Below, one piece after another: positions 24,471 through 36,323 of a stretch of DNA of 64,000 nucleotides. Under the pieces are notes generated by a model. That model searched no databases. It was not told the DNA's origin and saw nothing but the letters and a program-made list of their open reading frames with translations. Source of the stretch: Setomelanomma holmii. Taxonomy: Eukaryota > Ascomycota > Dothideomycetes > Pleosporales > Phaeosphaeriaceae. Location: NCBI GenBank assembly GCA_010015745.1, contig ML978220.1, positions 66,969 to 130,968 on the forward strand, in the 5' to 3' direction. The number at the start of each line of letters is the position of its first letter. The stretch's first letter is position 1. A program made the translations under genes and the position numbers.

Positions 24471-27400
24471 CTACTCGTCGTCGCTCGCAGTGATCATTTT
24501 TCTGGATTGGAATGCTTTTGGGGTGGCCGGTGCGGGACCCGTCTCCCTTCTCTTCACCGAGGTCTTGCGCGATGCTAGCGATGCGGAAGAGGCTGATCTC
24601 TTCTTCTTGCTCTTAGCTTTGAGCAGGTTTGCTCCAGATGAGCCATTGTCTTTCTTCAACCGGCGAACGTCGTTGAGATTTACGTCCTCCTTCTGTTCAT
24701 GCGGTTCGTAATGGTCCTTCAGTTCCTCATGGCTGTATTGTCTGTCGAAGTAGACAAGGAGTTCGGCGACAGTATCGAAAAGGGTCCCTTGATCCATGAC
24801 AAGGTCGAGTAGCTCTTTGAAAGCAGTTTGCAGAGTCCTTAGCGACCATTGCTGCTTCATCTTGGTTGCGACCTCGTGCCAATTAATATCTTCCTCGTGG
24901 TCGGGAACGCCTAGCGCTATGGCCTCGACAAGGTCAAACTTGTCGCCTGGTCGCATCTGACTTAGACTAAGTGTGCGTAACCTGCTTGGGACAGCTGGAT
25001 CGACACCAGTTCGAACCTTTGGTAGCAACCCGTGCTTGTCTAATTTCCTCGATTGACGGTGCTTTGAGATTTTCTTGCCAGCTTGTGGCTCACGTTCTCT
25101 TAATATGCTGGTCTGAGTGTCCGAAACTTGGTCACTAATTTCGTTGTCTTCAGAATTTGAGGCCACCACACTCTCGTCCGACTTCTTCGGTTTGCGAGGC
25201 TTCCTGGTAGATTCTGGATCATACACTTTGAAAAGAAAGGTCTTAGACTCTGCATCTTGAGGACTTTCCGTCTCCGTTTGTGTCAGAATAACATTTTGGT
25301 CGTCCGCAGGGCTTGAATCGACTGCTACAATCGACTTGCGTTTCGGTGTGCCCTTCGGAACGACGAAGTTTCCAGATTGCATTTCATGCATCACGAAGTG
25401 AACCTTCGGAGTTGCAGACTGCTTCGACAATGCAGGCTGCTTCAACTTGCGCCGTTGCTTGATTGGATACTCCCACTGCAGCCTAATCATCGAAGGTGTG
25501 GTGATATCGTTGTCTCGGGCAATGCCATTAGCACGACTGTCCTTGTATTCACGAAATATTGAATCGGACACCGTTGAAGCACTCCTGTTCGGCGTATGCT
25601 CAGACATATCCCGCCTTGTTCGCCGGGACTGTACAATCTCTTGTGGCACAGCTTTCAGTAGCGGTGCAGTCGCACATGGCCCAGCGGCGCCTTCTCGTAC
25701 TTCGATCGGCTCATCAGACGTAGACTCATCATCGTCCCCTTGCATCGACTCTGGTTGCTCGGGAACAAACAATGATACTTCGTCTCCCTCGACTTCAGGT
25801 TCGGCGCTGGCCTCTCCGTCTATCTGCATGTTTCCAGTCCCGTTCAATGCTTGCGCTTGAGGATGGTCCTTCCAGCGATTCTGAATGTCAATGGCCGAGC
25901 GGTCACCAATGGTGTGAGAGAGAAGCTCCCACTGATCTGGATGAATCTCCACTAGGCGTTGCAACTCATCGTCCTCTTCGTCTGTCCACGGTCCAGAAGT
26001 AAATGCATGATATCGTGCCCGAATATGATATTTGACCTCCTCGTGTTGGCGTCTGAGATCGATTTGTTCCATGTCCTCCCAGAAGTCATTGCTCTCTTGC
26101 CTATCCTCGAGCTCTTCTAGGTTGTCTTCGGCCCGTAGTAGCGCCTTTGGTCGCTCGGGAAGCTCGCTGGGGAAATGAATGATATAGACCAAATCGTGCA
26201 TATCGAGGTTATTTCTTTGCTGGTAATCGCGAATAGCTCTGCGGATGAGCTCCTCCTCATCATCTGTGAAGTCACCCTCACTTCTTAAATCAGGCGGGTG
26301 ATGAAGCTCACGTACGGTATCCAAAGCCACATCAGCTGCTGTTATAGCGTTGTTTGTAGTGCTTTCGCGGCTACGAGGGCTTAGTGCCATGGAGTGTGTG
26401 CTCTCTCGTGACCTTCTAGCAGATCGTCTTGTGTCTGGCGTAGAAAAACTGCCTGGCGTCTTGGACCGTCTGCTCGTTCGTGGTTCCTTGGTCCGGGCCT
26501 TTGTGCTGAGAGGAGAAACATGAGGCATCTCATCTTCACTAGACGAGGTCTCCTCTGCCAGAAGAACGGGAGATGAACCAAGTTTGCGTACTGGCACTGC
26601 CCAATCATACATCTCGATGGCTGCTCGATTCTTGTTATTGCTACCTCTAGCCGATCTTGCAGATCCAGAGAGATTCGTGATCAAGCCATTTACCCGAGCT
26701 TTGCCATTGTCACGAGGTGTACGGTCCTTCACAGGTGTAGCTTCAACTACTGGTGACGCGTCTCCTGATGTTTGTTGCGTTTCTGGGATCTCTTGATGAC
26801 TGTCATCAAGGTCTTGGAGCTGATCGGCTGAATCTTGTTGCATTTCTGCAACTTCTTGAATAGCATCATCATACTCTCCGTTCGCGTTATCGATCTCCTG
26901 GACCATATCGGCAACCTCCGGAAAAGCGTCTTCAATAGTATGCGGAGTTTCTTCCAAAGCCTGAGCTGAGGTATCTCTATTACCATCGGAGACAGGATCA
27001 AGGTTAATAGATACATCAGACGGATCTGGCACGGTCTCGTTAGGAGCTTTACGACGACGCCCTATGGCCACATCGTAGGTCGAAAAGGTTTTCTGACGGG
27101 ACCTGGTCGTCTTGTGTTGGTCTATCCCCCTGAACTCTTCCTGTGATCGCCCAACAACACTGTGATCATGATCATGTCGGAATTCCATACTTCCGAGCAG
27201 CCGTCCCTTCTTGCCTACGCGTTCCGATGGACGATCTAGAAGATCAATGTCCTCGATTGGATCGAATATCGTGGGCTTTCGATGCAGCTTCCTCTTCCTC
27301 GAGCTTCGCGAAGGAGTTGCGTCCGGACAAGGGCTTGCGACAAGCTCCTGCTCTCTCGACAGCGTAATTTTGGCAGCCCCCGAGTCAGACTCTTCCGCTT

Positions 27401-28593
27401 GGGTTTGTGAGTCGACGTAAGGTTGTCTGCGCTTGCCGGCGGATCTTAGAAGTGAGGGCGTAGGCGCGGTGCCACCCTGTATTGTATTGCCGGCTTTGTC
27501 CACCACCACTGGGTCTACCAGAATATTGCTGGTATCGACTTCCTTTCTCGTCTTCCTTTGACCCGGTTTGTACCTCTTCTTCTCAGGCACGCTGGCAGGT
27601 ATGGCGATGCTGGATGTCATGGGTGGAGACATGGGCGCATTACTGGGTGTGGCTGCGGGTGGCTCGACTTGCGAATCTGGGACGACGATTTCATGTTCAG
27701 GCAATGCAGGACGTTCTGAGGCATTCGATTTGCGCGGCGACGCCGGCTCAGATTGGTACGGTAGCAGTGATTCGACCAATGCCTGGAGGTGCTCCAGATC
27801 GAAGGTGCTTGGAAAGTGCGAGCCGTCGCTTTGTGTGGGTCGGGTAGGCGGGTCTTCTGGCGTGGGTTCCACCTGCTTTGCGTGCTGCGCGAGACTTGCT
27901 TTCCCCCCTCCAGTGATTCTATTCACCTTTCCTTGTTTCCTGCCTCCATTGTTGCCCGTCGCGTCCTCGGCGCGCGCAGCCTCCTCGATAAGTTGACTTT
28001 CGGCTAGCTTCGTGTCCATGATCAGTCCTGGGAATTGACAGTGTCAGCCAGTTCATACCTGGCTATACGACACGAAGCAGAGCTCGAACGAGCAGTGAGG
28101 CAGCGTGTTGACGCGTTACTCACTACATTCGAGGTGGCGTTCGTGTTCCATGACCGATGTTGAAGAAGCTGAAATGGGATTGAGCTCACGTGGTGTCCGC
28201 GCTTCGTCCTGAACGGGCTGCGAAGCCGACTGCCCCATCCCAATTGCCAGGAGAACATCTTCTGGAAGGGCGCACAAAGAAGGCTATGTTGCGCGTGAGT
28301 GGTGAATGTTTGCCAGTGAGTATTCGTGAGAGCTCACAACCAGTTGCGGATAGAGCAGGCGGAGCTGAGCTATAACAGTGTTAGCGTCGTTACCGACCTC
28401 AAAGGGATTGCCAATAGCAGATACCTTCATGTTCGTCCTCGCCTGTGAGTGCATTTTCAACTATCGCTGTTCTGCTAGCCAGGGCAGAGAAACGTGAGTC
28501 CCCTGTAGTTACGAAATAATTTTCTCCAGCAGTGGACTTTTCAATCCAAGCGAGGATACTCTTGTTAGCTGAAAGGACGTCACCCAATGGCAT
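24471..28593 (-). CDS. Myb/SANT DNA-binding protein, Reb1/TTF-I-like
   Basis: Exons 28425-28593, 28338-28369, 28124-28283 and 24471-28027 splice in frame through introns of 55, 54 and 96 bp to 1305 residues. The three 5' exons add 120 residues, starting MPLGDVLSANKSILAWIEKS, ahead of the long exon whose own first ATG (28019) would otherwise look like the start. A long acidic and basic disordered part with Ser-rich and KKR clusters leads to three Myb-like units: GDFTDDEEELIRRAIRDYQ, GPWTDEEDDELQRLVEIHPD (through RSAIDIQNRWKDHP), and a C-terminal degenerate one with INWHEVATKMKQQWSLRTLQ. This spacing resembles Reb1/TTF-I proteins, which bind rDNA terminators and block replication forks. It is a nuclear DNA-binding protein with good confidence; the rDNA role is inferred. 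Confidence 0.8.
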
Positions 28594-28850
28594 TGGGAGT
28601 TAGGCTTGATCAGCAAATCGCTTAGACGGAACTGCTCTGCAAGACGACATTGAGTTTTCGTTCGTGCTGCAATGGTGTTCGGAAAATCTCAAGACTTCAC
28701 ACTGTTGAACATTAGCAAGGACGTAGTGTAACATGGTGGATCCAGACTGGGGTGGTCCGGAAAGACATAAAACTGTACACTAAACATCACTATGCCAGAC
28801 TCTAATCTATGCACAAAACCCGCCGACCCCTTAAGCATATGATTTCTCAC

Positions 28851-30971
28851 TCAGGAACCCCACATCCACGCCCCAAACCTAACACACTCCAACAACAGCA
28901 CCAGCACACCAATCCCCATGCCACTCCCCACTCCCTCGCTCTGTTGCCTGCCATCACCGGTCCTTAACCCACTGCCCGCAGGACCAAGGAAGATCCACAA
29001 AAGTGCCGCAACCACGCACAACACTAGCATAAGCGCCAGCGCAGCAAGAACACGAAGCGTAGAAACAGCGCTCACGAACTGAATCGTGGTAATCGTGTCA
29101 GGAACAACTTTCGCTGACGAGACATCAAGCCCATCGTCCCGCTCCCTCAGCGCATCAAGACTCCTTGCCCGCCTCCGAGACGACAGCGTCGAAGTGCGCT
29201 TTTTCGGCCGCGCGACGTTGGAGGCAGCGACTCTTCGGGCCCAGTGGACCCATGTGTATCGTGCCTTGCCGACTGCTGGTTTGCGATAAAGTTTCATCAG
29301 ACTCTCTTCCGTGAAGGGACTGCGCGAGTCGTCGTCAACGTCTATACCGGCGCCGGCGGCTAGTAGGCCGGAAGATCGGGGTAGAGATGCATGTACTGGT
29401 GCGCCGCTCCAGGTGTTGACTTGGCCGAGCCGTATTGCTTGGAGTATTCGCGCGCTGAATGTGCGACGGAACCAAGATCCTGACAACGTGCGGTATCCGG
29501 CGCGTATTCGTTCGGCGAAAAATTTATCATCGAAGTCTATGGTCGCTGGTCCACTGTTGCTCTTTAGTTCTCGATCTGGACTGCTCATGGTCAAGTTCGT
29601 TGGCACAGTGACCTTGACCAGTTTCTTCGCTTGCTCAGACCAGGGAGACTTTCGCCATGATTGCCGTTCTAAGCTTAGCCAAACAGTGCTCTCGCCGCCC
29701 TCTCTGCCAGAGCCAGCGCGACTTCTGATGACCCCTTGCGCATCTTCTTTTCTTTCAAGGCGGCTGCGTAAATCGTATTCGCCGCCACTGGCCATTAGAC
29801 CGAGGACATGTTTACCCTTTTTGTCGTCGTACTCTTTCTTCTCTAGATCCTCGCCGTCACCATAGCCACTATCCAATCTCGTGAAGCCGTCTGTGCCTCC
29901 GCTATAGGGTCTGTCCACACCACTGTGCTGCCGTGGTCTTGATATTGGTTTGGGAAACTCTTTCTTGGCTGTGAAAGGGTACGGCGTCTTTATGAAGTGA
30001 TCGGGCAGGTGAGCCGGTCTCTCTGTGTCGCGCTCAGTGCTTCTTGTCTTCAACGGTGAAAGCTTGATATGTCGATTATTGGTGAATGATGAGAGTTTTG
30101 GGAATATTTGGCTGTCTGGATCGTTCAGTATGCCAGATGGTGACTGGTCGAGAGACTCCAGTGCTCGCATCGTCATGACATGCGCGTCGATAATCGATCC
30201 TTCGATGATGCTTTCGGAAGTATTTCTCCTATGCCGACCCTGGAAGCTACTGCTATGGGGCAATTCGCTGGGCGATGCGATCTTGTCTGTAAAGACATCC
30301 GATAGCTCGGGAAAGGGTGCACCGCTCTCGGACAACGACATGCTACTTCTGATTGAACCCCTTGGTGTGCCGGCATTTGAGCGGTTATGAACGATTCGGA
30401 CGTTAGCCTTGTTCAAGCGTTTCAGTGACATCTGTCGTGCTCGTTTGGTGTCATCTGCTTCCACTGGGCTTGTCAATGGTTTCCCATCAGATTGTATTCC
30501 AAGTCCAAAGTCCGCTGGGGGTTGTCGAAACGTCTGCAGTGCTGTCACGCTGTACCACTCCCTGCTCCGTCCTCTTGATGTGCCGTCTATATCATCGGTT
30601 ATACCATGTACCAAGCTTCTCAAACCTTTCTCATCTGCCTCTGAGAAGGTCTGAGTTACGTCCCCTTCCGAATCCTCCCACTCCGACTCAGAGGAATCAT
30701 CGTCGAAGAAGTCTGCACCCGGGGTAATACCTTCCTCCATGGTGTTACTCAGCGCCGGGTATACGGATCCTCTTCGCATCAGCGATGGGTCAACAGTTCG
30801 AGGTGAAGATGCGGGGCTGCATGAGAGCTTCGCTGAAGGATTATCGAGGAGAATGGTCTGCGTTACTATTGAGGAAGAAGCTGGAAGACCCGGAGAAATG
30901 GGATGCTGCTTGAGTGGAGACAGCGTCGATGAGGGATGTCGGCCCGCCGACTGTGTCTGTGTGGTATCCAT
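28851..30971 (-). CDS. Unknown low-complexity protein with C-terminal membrane segments
   Basis: A single 706-codon exon. The first 600 residues are Ser/Pro/Arg-rich and likely disordered, with phosphorylation-type motifs (SPLK, RSRP, TPRGS). Near the C-terminus lie two hydrophobic stretches, STLRVLAALALMLVLCVVAA with LLWIFLGPAG, and MGIGVLVLLLECVRFGAWMW, so it is probably a tail-anchored or hairpin membrane protein facing the cytosol. I do not recognise the family. It lies 257 bp upstream of the Myb gene on the same strand. Confidence 0.7.
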   Translation of the reverse strand: MDTTQTQSAGRHPSSTLSPLKQHPISPGLPASSSIVTQTILLDNPSAKLSCSPASSPRTVDPSLMRRGSVYPALSNTMEEGITPGADFFDDDSSESEWEDSEGDVTQTFSEADEKGLRSLVHGITDDIDGTSRGRSREWYSVTALQTFRQPPADFGLGIQSDGKPLTSPVEADDTKRARQMSLKRLNKANVRIVHNRSNAGTPRGSIRSSMSLSESGAPFPELSDVFTDKIASPSELPHSSSFQGRHRRNTSESIIEGSIIDAHVMTMRALESLDQSPSGILNDPDSQIFPKLSSFTNNRHIKLSPLKTRSTERDTERPAHLPDHFIKTPYPFTAKKEFPKPISRPRQHSGVDRPYSGGTDGFTRLDSGYGDGEDLEKKEYDDKKGKHVLGLMASGGEYDLRSRLERKEDAQGVIRSRAGSGREGGESTVWLSLERQSWRKSPWSEQAKKLVKVTVPTNLTMSSPDRELKSNSGPATIDFDDKFFAERIRAGYRTLSGSWFRRTFSARILQAIRLGQVNTWSGAPVHASLPRSSGLLAAGAGIDVDDDSRSPFTEESLMKLYRKPAVGKARYTWVHWARRVAASNVARPKKRTSTLSSRRRARSLDALRERDDGLDVSSAKVVPDTITTIQFVSAVSTLRVLAALALMLVLCVVAALLWIFLGPAGSGLRTGDGRQQSEGVGSGMGIGVLVLLLECVRFGAWMWGS

Positions 30972-31613
30972 TTTCGTGTCTCTCTTGATGGTCGTTCTGA
31001 TCGGGATGCGATCAATACTTGAGGCAGGCGCAGCTCAGGATATCCCGCTCGTCCCCGTCCGATCGGCGCGGAATGGTCGGTTCCTGAAATATCCCAGGTG
31101 AATTGTCAAATAAACGCGTTTTGCTGAACAAAGACACCAACAAGGTGCAGAACACGAAGGTGGTGGCAAGCTTAGTGGCGATTGGCGGGAGATGAGCCAC
31201 AACAAAGAAGGAACGTAGAAGAAATAGCGGAACTGTTTTCGGCAATTTCGAGACCCGAATGTATGGTCGTGATCGCATGAGGTAGGAATGTAAGTCTGCG
31301 TGCACCTGGTCGGAGGGGCCTGTGGCCGCATTCTGTATCCCTCCCTTGCATAACAAGGTACGAGACCCATCCATAAGGTATCTGCAGTCAGCTACACGGA
31401 GCATCGATGAAAGCAGGAGAGGACTTGCTCGGAAGAATCTGGTATCCAATTCGAACTATACATACGTCTATAGTCTCTTCTAGTGCGCTGAGACGAAACA
31501 ACCGTAAGAAGAGACGCCTTTTGCGATGCGAGAAAGCCTTCCGTGATTCGACATGAGATGAACATTGCGAGATGAAGGAAAGGTATGACTGCGAATTTGG
31601 CGTCCGCCAAGCT
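30972..31613. other. Intergenic region, no gene seen
   Basis: 5' flank of the low-complexity membrane protein gene and 3' flank of the carrier gene. Overlapping minus-strand ORFs at 31012-31627 have no domain and no plausible splicing. Confidence 0.45.
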
Positions 31614-32665
31614 CTACTCGCCGTCACGGTCGAACATTTTCGTCATCGCCTTCTGCGCCAGTTCGACACCGGCAAATGTTGCAGCGTTAGCAGGTACCGC
31701 CCGGGCCATGGCGGGTCCAATGCCTGGGAAGAAAGCCTTGAGGCCGCCGCTTGCGTGGATGCCTTTGATGGTACCGCTAATTGTCGGTCGTCCCTCCGCG
31801 CTCTGCAACCGTGACTTGATTGTATCCACTGGGAAGACTGGGATCCACATGGCGATTCCCGCAGCACCTCCTGCGGCCATGACCGCTGGCATGCTGAGAG
31901 ATCCGGGCTGCCCTGTGACTGGGTCCTTGGGTGTCAGGTTTCTCTTTACTGTCTCGTATGTTGCGAAGTACAGCGCTGAGCCTGGACCATCACGCGCCAA
32001 CGTCATGGCGGACCCACGGAACACAGAGCGGATTCCACCCTCCTTGTATAGTTGCCGAACCACGTCGACACCGCCAGAGTACTTTGGCTTCTCTCCAGGT
32101 GCGAGCTGCTTCTGGCCCTGAATTTGAAGTAGCACTTTTACGCGCTCAAAGGGTGCGGTGATGATCGTCATCGGAATCGCGCTGAAGAAGCCAGCTGCTG
32201 AGACTTGGGCGACGCTGTATTGGTTGTTGTGGACGGTGGAAACGCTAGAGACGAGCTGCTTGCCGACATCGTAGCCCCAGAATGATACGGCGACTAGGAA
32301 GTATCAGCGTCTCTACTCGTGTGACCTCAGTCGACTTGCTGGAGATTGATGTACTCACACATCGGCGTGACACCGACTAGCGGAGCAGAGACACCAGCAT
32401 ACAACCCTCTTGCAAGGCCCTCCTTTGCAATTGTTTTCCGTACAACGTCCATAGCCCCGTTATATACACCTTTCTCCGAGGTCTGTAACCGAACCTTGAC
32501 CAAGTCGAAAGGATGGCCAACAACGACTGCGCACACGCCGCCTACACCTCCGGCGATGAGTGCTCGTAGCGATTGCAGCGAAGACTTGGTCGCTACCACG
32601 ACATCTTCCTTGAGCTCTTCCTTGGAGGGAAGCTTTTCGGCTATCGCATCTTTGGTGCTCGACAT
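31614..32665 (-). CDS. CRC1: Mitochondrial carnitine/acylcarnitine carrier (Crc1 type)
   Basis: Exons 32359-32665 and 31614-32293 (65-bp intron, donor GTGAGT) encode 328 residues. Three mitochondrial-carrier repeats are visible, each with its PX[DE]XX[KR]X[KR] signature: PFDLVKVRLQ, PFERVKVLLQ and PVDTIKSRLQ. The sequence between them (GVTPMFAVSFWGYDVGKQLV, then YSGGVDVVRQLYKEGGIRSV) matches the fungal Crc1/AcuH branch, which exchanges acylcarnitines for carnitine across the inner mitochondrial membrane and is needed for growth on fatty acids or acetate. Substrate assignment rests on subfamily resemblance; carrier class is certain. The start MSSTKDAIAEK lacks a cleavable presequence, as is usual for carriers. 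Confidence 0.88.
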
Positions 32666-33529
32666 TATTGCTTCTTTTCGCAGTGGGGCGCGGTTGGTCT
32701 GGGAGGTGCGATTGTACGCCGATGCTTCACCTCTAAGCTCAAGAAAGCGCGTGCCAAAAGGTGGTGAGCTTCAGCGACCGAGATGCGAGAGGTAAAAGGG
32801 TAATTTTGCCTATGTGTGGAAAATAGCGAAGGTTGTTTGGGCAGCAGATAGCTCCAGTTCTCCGGACAGCGGATGAGCTTGGCCTACGCACGCCCGAGCC
32901 TCGGCAATTGCCCCTCCATCCACCGAGGCTGGGCTGGCCTTCGCATTTCCTTAGGATCCACACACCTTCGACATGCGCGCTGATGTAGGCAGAAAAGATT
33001 ATGGAAGGGTCCCGGTGATATGGCAGAAGAACATGTGCAGATCTTTGACATGGATGTGGCTTCATCGAAGTTGACAGCACCCGGTCCAACGACGCTGACA
33101 CACTGCATACTGAAGCTACGAGTACCTGCGATGCTGGTAACTATGCTCGGTTATGTACTTTGACGGCCTCTTTGCGGCCATTTAGGGCTGTTACTAGTCA
33201 TGGCGCTTTTTCAACTGCACTTGTGGAGCATGTGAAAATCTGGGGTACCGCACATTTCAACTCCGATGGTACACTGGAGTCTCCATCTCGGAATGTATTT
33301 TTGAAGGGGCGAGTAAACCTTCGCATAACTTTAGGAAGCTAATTGTATGTAGTATGTAGCTGCTAGGAGGCTTTCAATGCCTTATTAACCTGTCGCTAGC
33401 CTATGCGATATGCGCAAGAGCCTTCAGCTATGTCCCACCAGAGATGAAAAGGTGGGGTACACCGTCTCTGAACTGACAATCTAGAGATCTTGACCATCCA
33501 TGTTTCCGCGTCTATATGCTTCCCACTAT
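32666..33529. other. Intergenic region, no gene seen
   Basis: 5' flank of the carrier gene and 3' flank of the peroxiredoxin gene. No domain-bearing ORF, tRNA or repeat found. Confidence 0.5.
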
Positions 33530-34419
33530 CTATTTTCCGACATTTGTATACCTCAAGTACTTCTTCACCTCCCTCACATTCCCCTCTCCAAACTTCTTCT
33601 TCGCATCCTCCGTGCTCACACTCGGCGGCACGATAACATCCTCACCAGCACTCCAGTTGATAGGGGTAGCGATACCCTTCCTGTCGCCCAACTGTAGGCT
33701 GTCAATTACCCTTAGCACCTCACTTGTGTTCCGTCCAGTACTGGCGGGGTACAGCATTGTCAAACGAATCTTCTTGTCCGGATCGATGATGAACACGGAT
33801 CGGATGGTGAACGCAATGCCGCCGGTCTTTTGGAGATTGTCAAGGTCATCTTGCGAGATCATGTCGTAGAGGAAGGCGACGTAGCGGTCGGCATCGGCGA
33901 TGATGGGGAATTGGACTTGGGTGTGTGAGAACTCGTTGATATCTTTGACCCATTGATCGTGGGAGGTAAGGTCATTTGCGCTCTAGCCTGTCGTTAGCCA
34001 AACAGCACGGTTCCAGTTGCTTCATGTTGCCCTACCAGACCAATCATCTGAACGCTACGGGCATCGAACTCATCTTTGAGCTTCGCAAAAGCACCCAATT
34101 CCGTAGTGCAAACCGGCGTGAAGTCTGCGGGATGAGAGAAAAGTATGGTCCATTTGCCATTAAGGAACTTGTGGAAATCCAGATCTCCATGTGTGGTCTT
34201 TGCCTGGAAGTTTGGCGCTGTCCAAGCCATCAGCGACTATCTCCCGCTTTGCTTCTTGAAGCACATACCAACTGAACCCAATCTCAGCCGTGGCTGCTCC
34301 GCAGGCAGTGCGAGACCGCGATGGAGGAGCGGGAAAGCATTGGGGCGCTGAAAGCTCAATGCTGGGCGTGGAGTAGAGCGGAGAGCTCGCGAAGCTGCGC
34401 GGGGGAAGAATAAAGTCAT
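33530..34419 (-). CDS. PRX1: Mitochondrial 1-Cys peroxiredoxin (Prx6 class)
   Basis: Exons 34269-34419, 34036-34217 and 33530-33982 (introns of 51 and 53 bp) encode 261 residues. The leader MTLFFPRAASRALRSTPRPA is a mitochondrial presequence, followed after splicing by LRLGSVAPNFQAKTTHGDLD. The active site FSHPADFTPVCTTEL carries the peroxidatic Cys, and the C-terminal half (PVNW-type PINWSAGEDVIVPPSVS) is typical of Prx6/yeast Prx1, which uses one Cys. It reduces hydrogen peroxide and lipid hydroperoxides in the matrix. Two of the three introns interrupt conserved blocks (APNF and GLSANDLTSHDQW), so unspliced ORFs look truncated. Divergent from the NTF2-like gene. Confidence 0.92.
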
Positions 34420-34927
34420 GGTAGTTTGTTGCCAACGACGTTGCCTGTCTGACTTCGCTCGACTTTCTCAAAGCCATCTTATCGATAGTGGGACATTTCT
34501 TCAGATGGCCGATTCGGCCCGCGATCGGCTACAGTTGCCGCAGACGTTTTGCAGTTAGACATGTCGATTGCAACGAACAAGAAGTACAAGACTGCGGGTG
34601 TAATCGCGCATTCGATTATGGATTCGATATGCCGCTCGGAGACGTTGTAGCGGCTACTCTGCATCTTTGGACGCGCATGTGCCCTGTCACAACCACGCGA
34701 GCCTCCACGCGAGCCTTACGTCATCGTACACGATCCGTGCTCAAGCTTCCACCTCAAACTTGGACAAGGGCTGGGATTGTGACAGGGACGAGTGTATTGA
34801 CTGGCCTAAAAAGCGAATACGCTCCCGCGCAACGCGAGCGTGTCTAGTATCTGACAAAAAGCTCCTGCACAATACATCCGACACGTCGTAGAACCCACGA
34901 TAGCCTCGAGGCTGAGTCCGCAACACG
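34420..34927. promoter_or_regulatory. Divergent promoter region, PRX1 / NTF2-like gene
   Basis: 508 bp between two divergent starts. No oxidative-stress element could be assigned with confidence; the ORFs inside have no domains. Confidence 0.3.
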
Positions 34928-36085
34928 ATGTCCATAACATCCTTCGGGGAGAACAACTCGCGATTCCTCCAATTCAACACCGGCACACCGCGCGTTTATA
35001 TCACAAGTTCATCGGAACCCTCGGAAAGGACGCTATTGAACTGGAAAGAAGAGGGTTTCGACCCACGATATCTCTCATACGATCCTGAAAATGGAGCAGC
35101 CTATATCCGAGCGTTGAAGCGGCTCAGCGAGGACATGAACCTTGGCGAGCACTATGCGATAATAGCGTATGGAGATGCGGCGAGCGTTGTTTTGAAGACG
35201 GCAATGAAGCCTTTGGCCAAATGTTGTGCCATTGTCGCTTTCTACCCACCTCTATTATCCGGTCCGAAGACGATGTATCCAGCGTCCCATCAGGTGCAGG
35301 TCCATGTCGCGGGGCTCAGCCAAGACAGCCCAAGACCAGATATGTGCGACTGGAAGCTGTACCAATACAAGCAATGCGCGACAGGCTTTGCGGACCCTTC
35401 CTCAAAGGCATACTCAGAAGTGGAGGCGAATCTTTCCTGGAGTAGAGCGTTGGCCTCAGTAAGAAAAGGGTTCAGCAAAAATGTCGATCTCGAGCCGATC
35501 GTCCGGAACTTTTGGAACGCAAAGTACGAGGATGATGATCCAGAACGAGCCAGCATGAGTATTGTTACTAGCATGACGCAGAACAGCCCGCACGTTACTA
35601 TTTTGCCCACATTAGAAGGCACCGTAGGACGTAAGAAGCTTGAAGAATTCTATCGGGAGTTCTTTGTGCCGAGCCTAGTAGAGGATTTCAAAATCCGGTT
35701 AGTATCGAGAACAATGGGTGTTGATCGGGTTGTGGATGAGATGGTGGTGTCCTTTACACATTCGGATGACGTCGACTGGATTTTACCGGGCGTACAACCA
35801 ACGGACAAGTTTGTTGAAATTCCCATGGTCAGCATTGTGACGGTAAGGGGAAGCAAGCTGATCTCAGAACACATGTATTGGGACCAGGCGAGCGTCCTTG
35901 CGCAGGTAGGGTTGCTGGATCCAAGGATGGTACCAAAAGGCTTCAAGAACAAGGGTCTCAAGCGGTTACCACTTGCGGGAGCGGAAGCGGCGAAACTACT
36001 TGTGGAGCCACGGCAGGAGCGATATAACAAGCTGTTGCAAGAGCATGGCCTGATGGAGGGCCTCAATGGTGTAAATGGCAAATAG
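34928..36085 (+). CDS. Hydrolase-like / NTF2-like (SnoaL) two-domain protein
   Basis: A single exon of 385 codons. The N-terminal half looks like a dienelactone-hydrolase-type alpha/beta fold (YAIIAYGDAASVVLKTAMKP, then CCAIVAFYPPLL), but the nucleophile elbow reads G-D-A-A-S instead of G-x-C/S-x-G, so catalysis there is doubtful. From about residue 165 the sequence matches NTF2-like/SnoaL domains: FWNAKYEDDDPERASMSIVT, LEEFYREFFVPSL, DRVVDEMVVSFTHSDDVDWI and ISEHMYWDQASVLAQVGLLD. In fungi this pair is annotated as carboxymethylenebutenolidase-like protein. The substrate is unknown. Confidence 0.7.
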   Translation: MSITSFGENNSRFLQFNTGTPRVYITSSSEPSERTLLNWKEEGFDPRYLSYDPENGAAYIRALKRLSEDMNLGEHYAIIAYGDAASVVLKTAMKPLAKCCAIVAFYPPLLSGPKTMYPASHQVQVHVAGLSQDSPRPDMCDWKLYQYKQCATGFADPSSKAYSEVEANLSWSRALASVRKGFSKNVDLEPIVRNFWNAKYEDDDPERASMSIVTSMTQNSPHVTILPTLEGTVGRKKLEEFYREFFVPSLVEDFKIRLVSRTMGVDRVVDEMVVSFTHSDDVDWILPGVQPTDKFVEIPMVSIVTVRGSKLISEHMYWDQASVLAQVGLLDPRMVPKGFKNKGLKRLPLAGAEAAKLLVEPRQERYNKLLQEHGLMEGLNGVNGK

Positions 36086-36323
36086 CGGCGGTAGTGGGTG
36101 GAGTCTTGTACTGTGGTCCCCTCCATAAGTTTTGTCGGAGGCGAGATCGTGCGTCACTACTTTATCGCTGATAGTTGGGCCTGATTGGACCCAAAGCCCA
36201 AATAACTGACACATGATTGGTCCCCACTGCTTGCTGGAGGCTGTCGAGCCCGAGCCAGACGTTCGCCTCCTACAGAAGTTCCAGCGGGGACCAAAGTAGT
36301 TGTATTCGCGTATCCGTCGTCCT

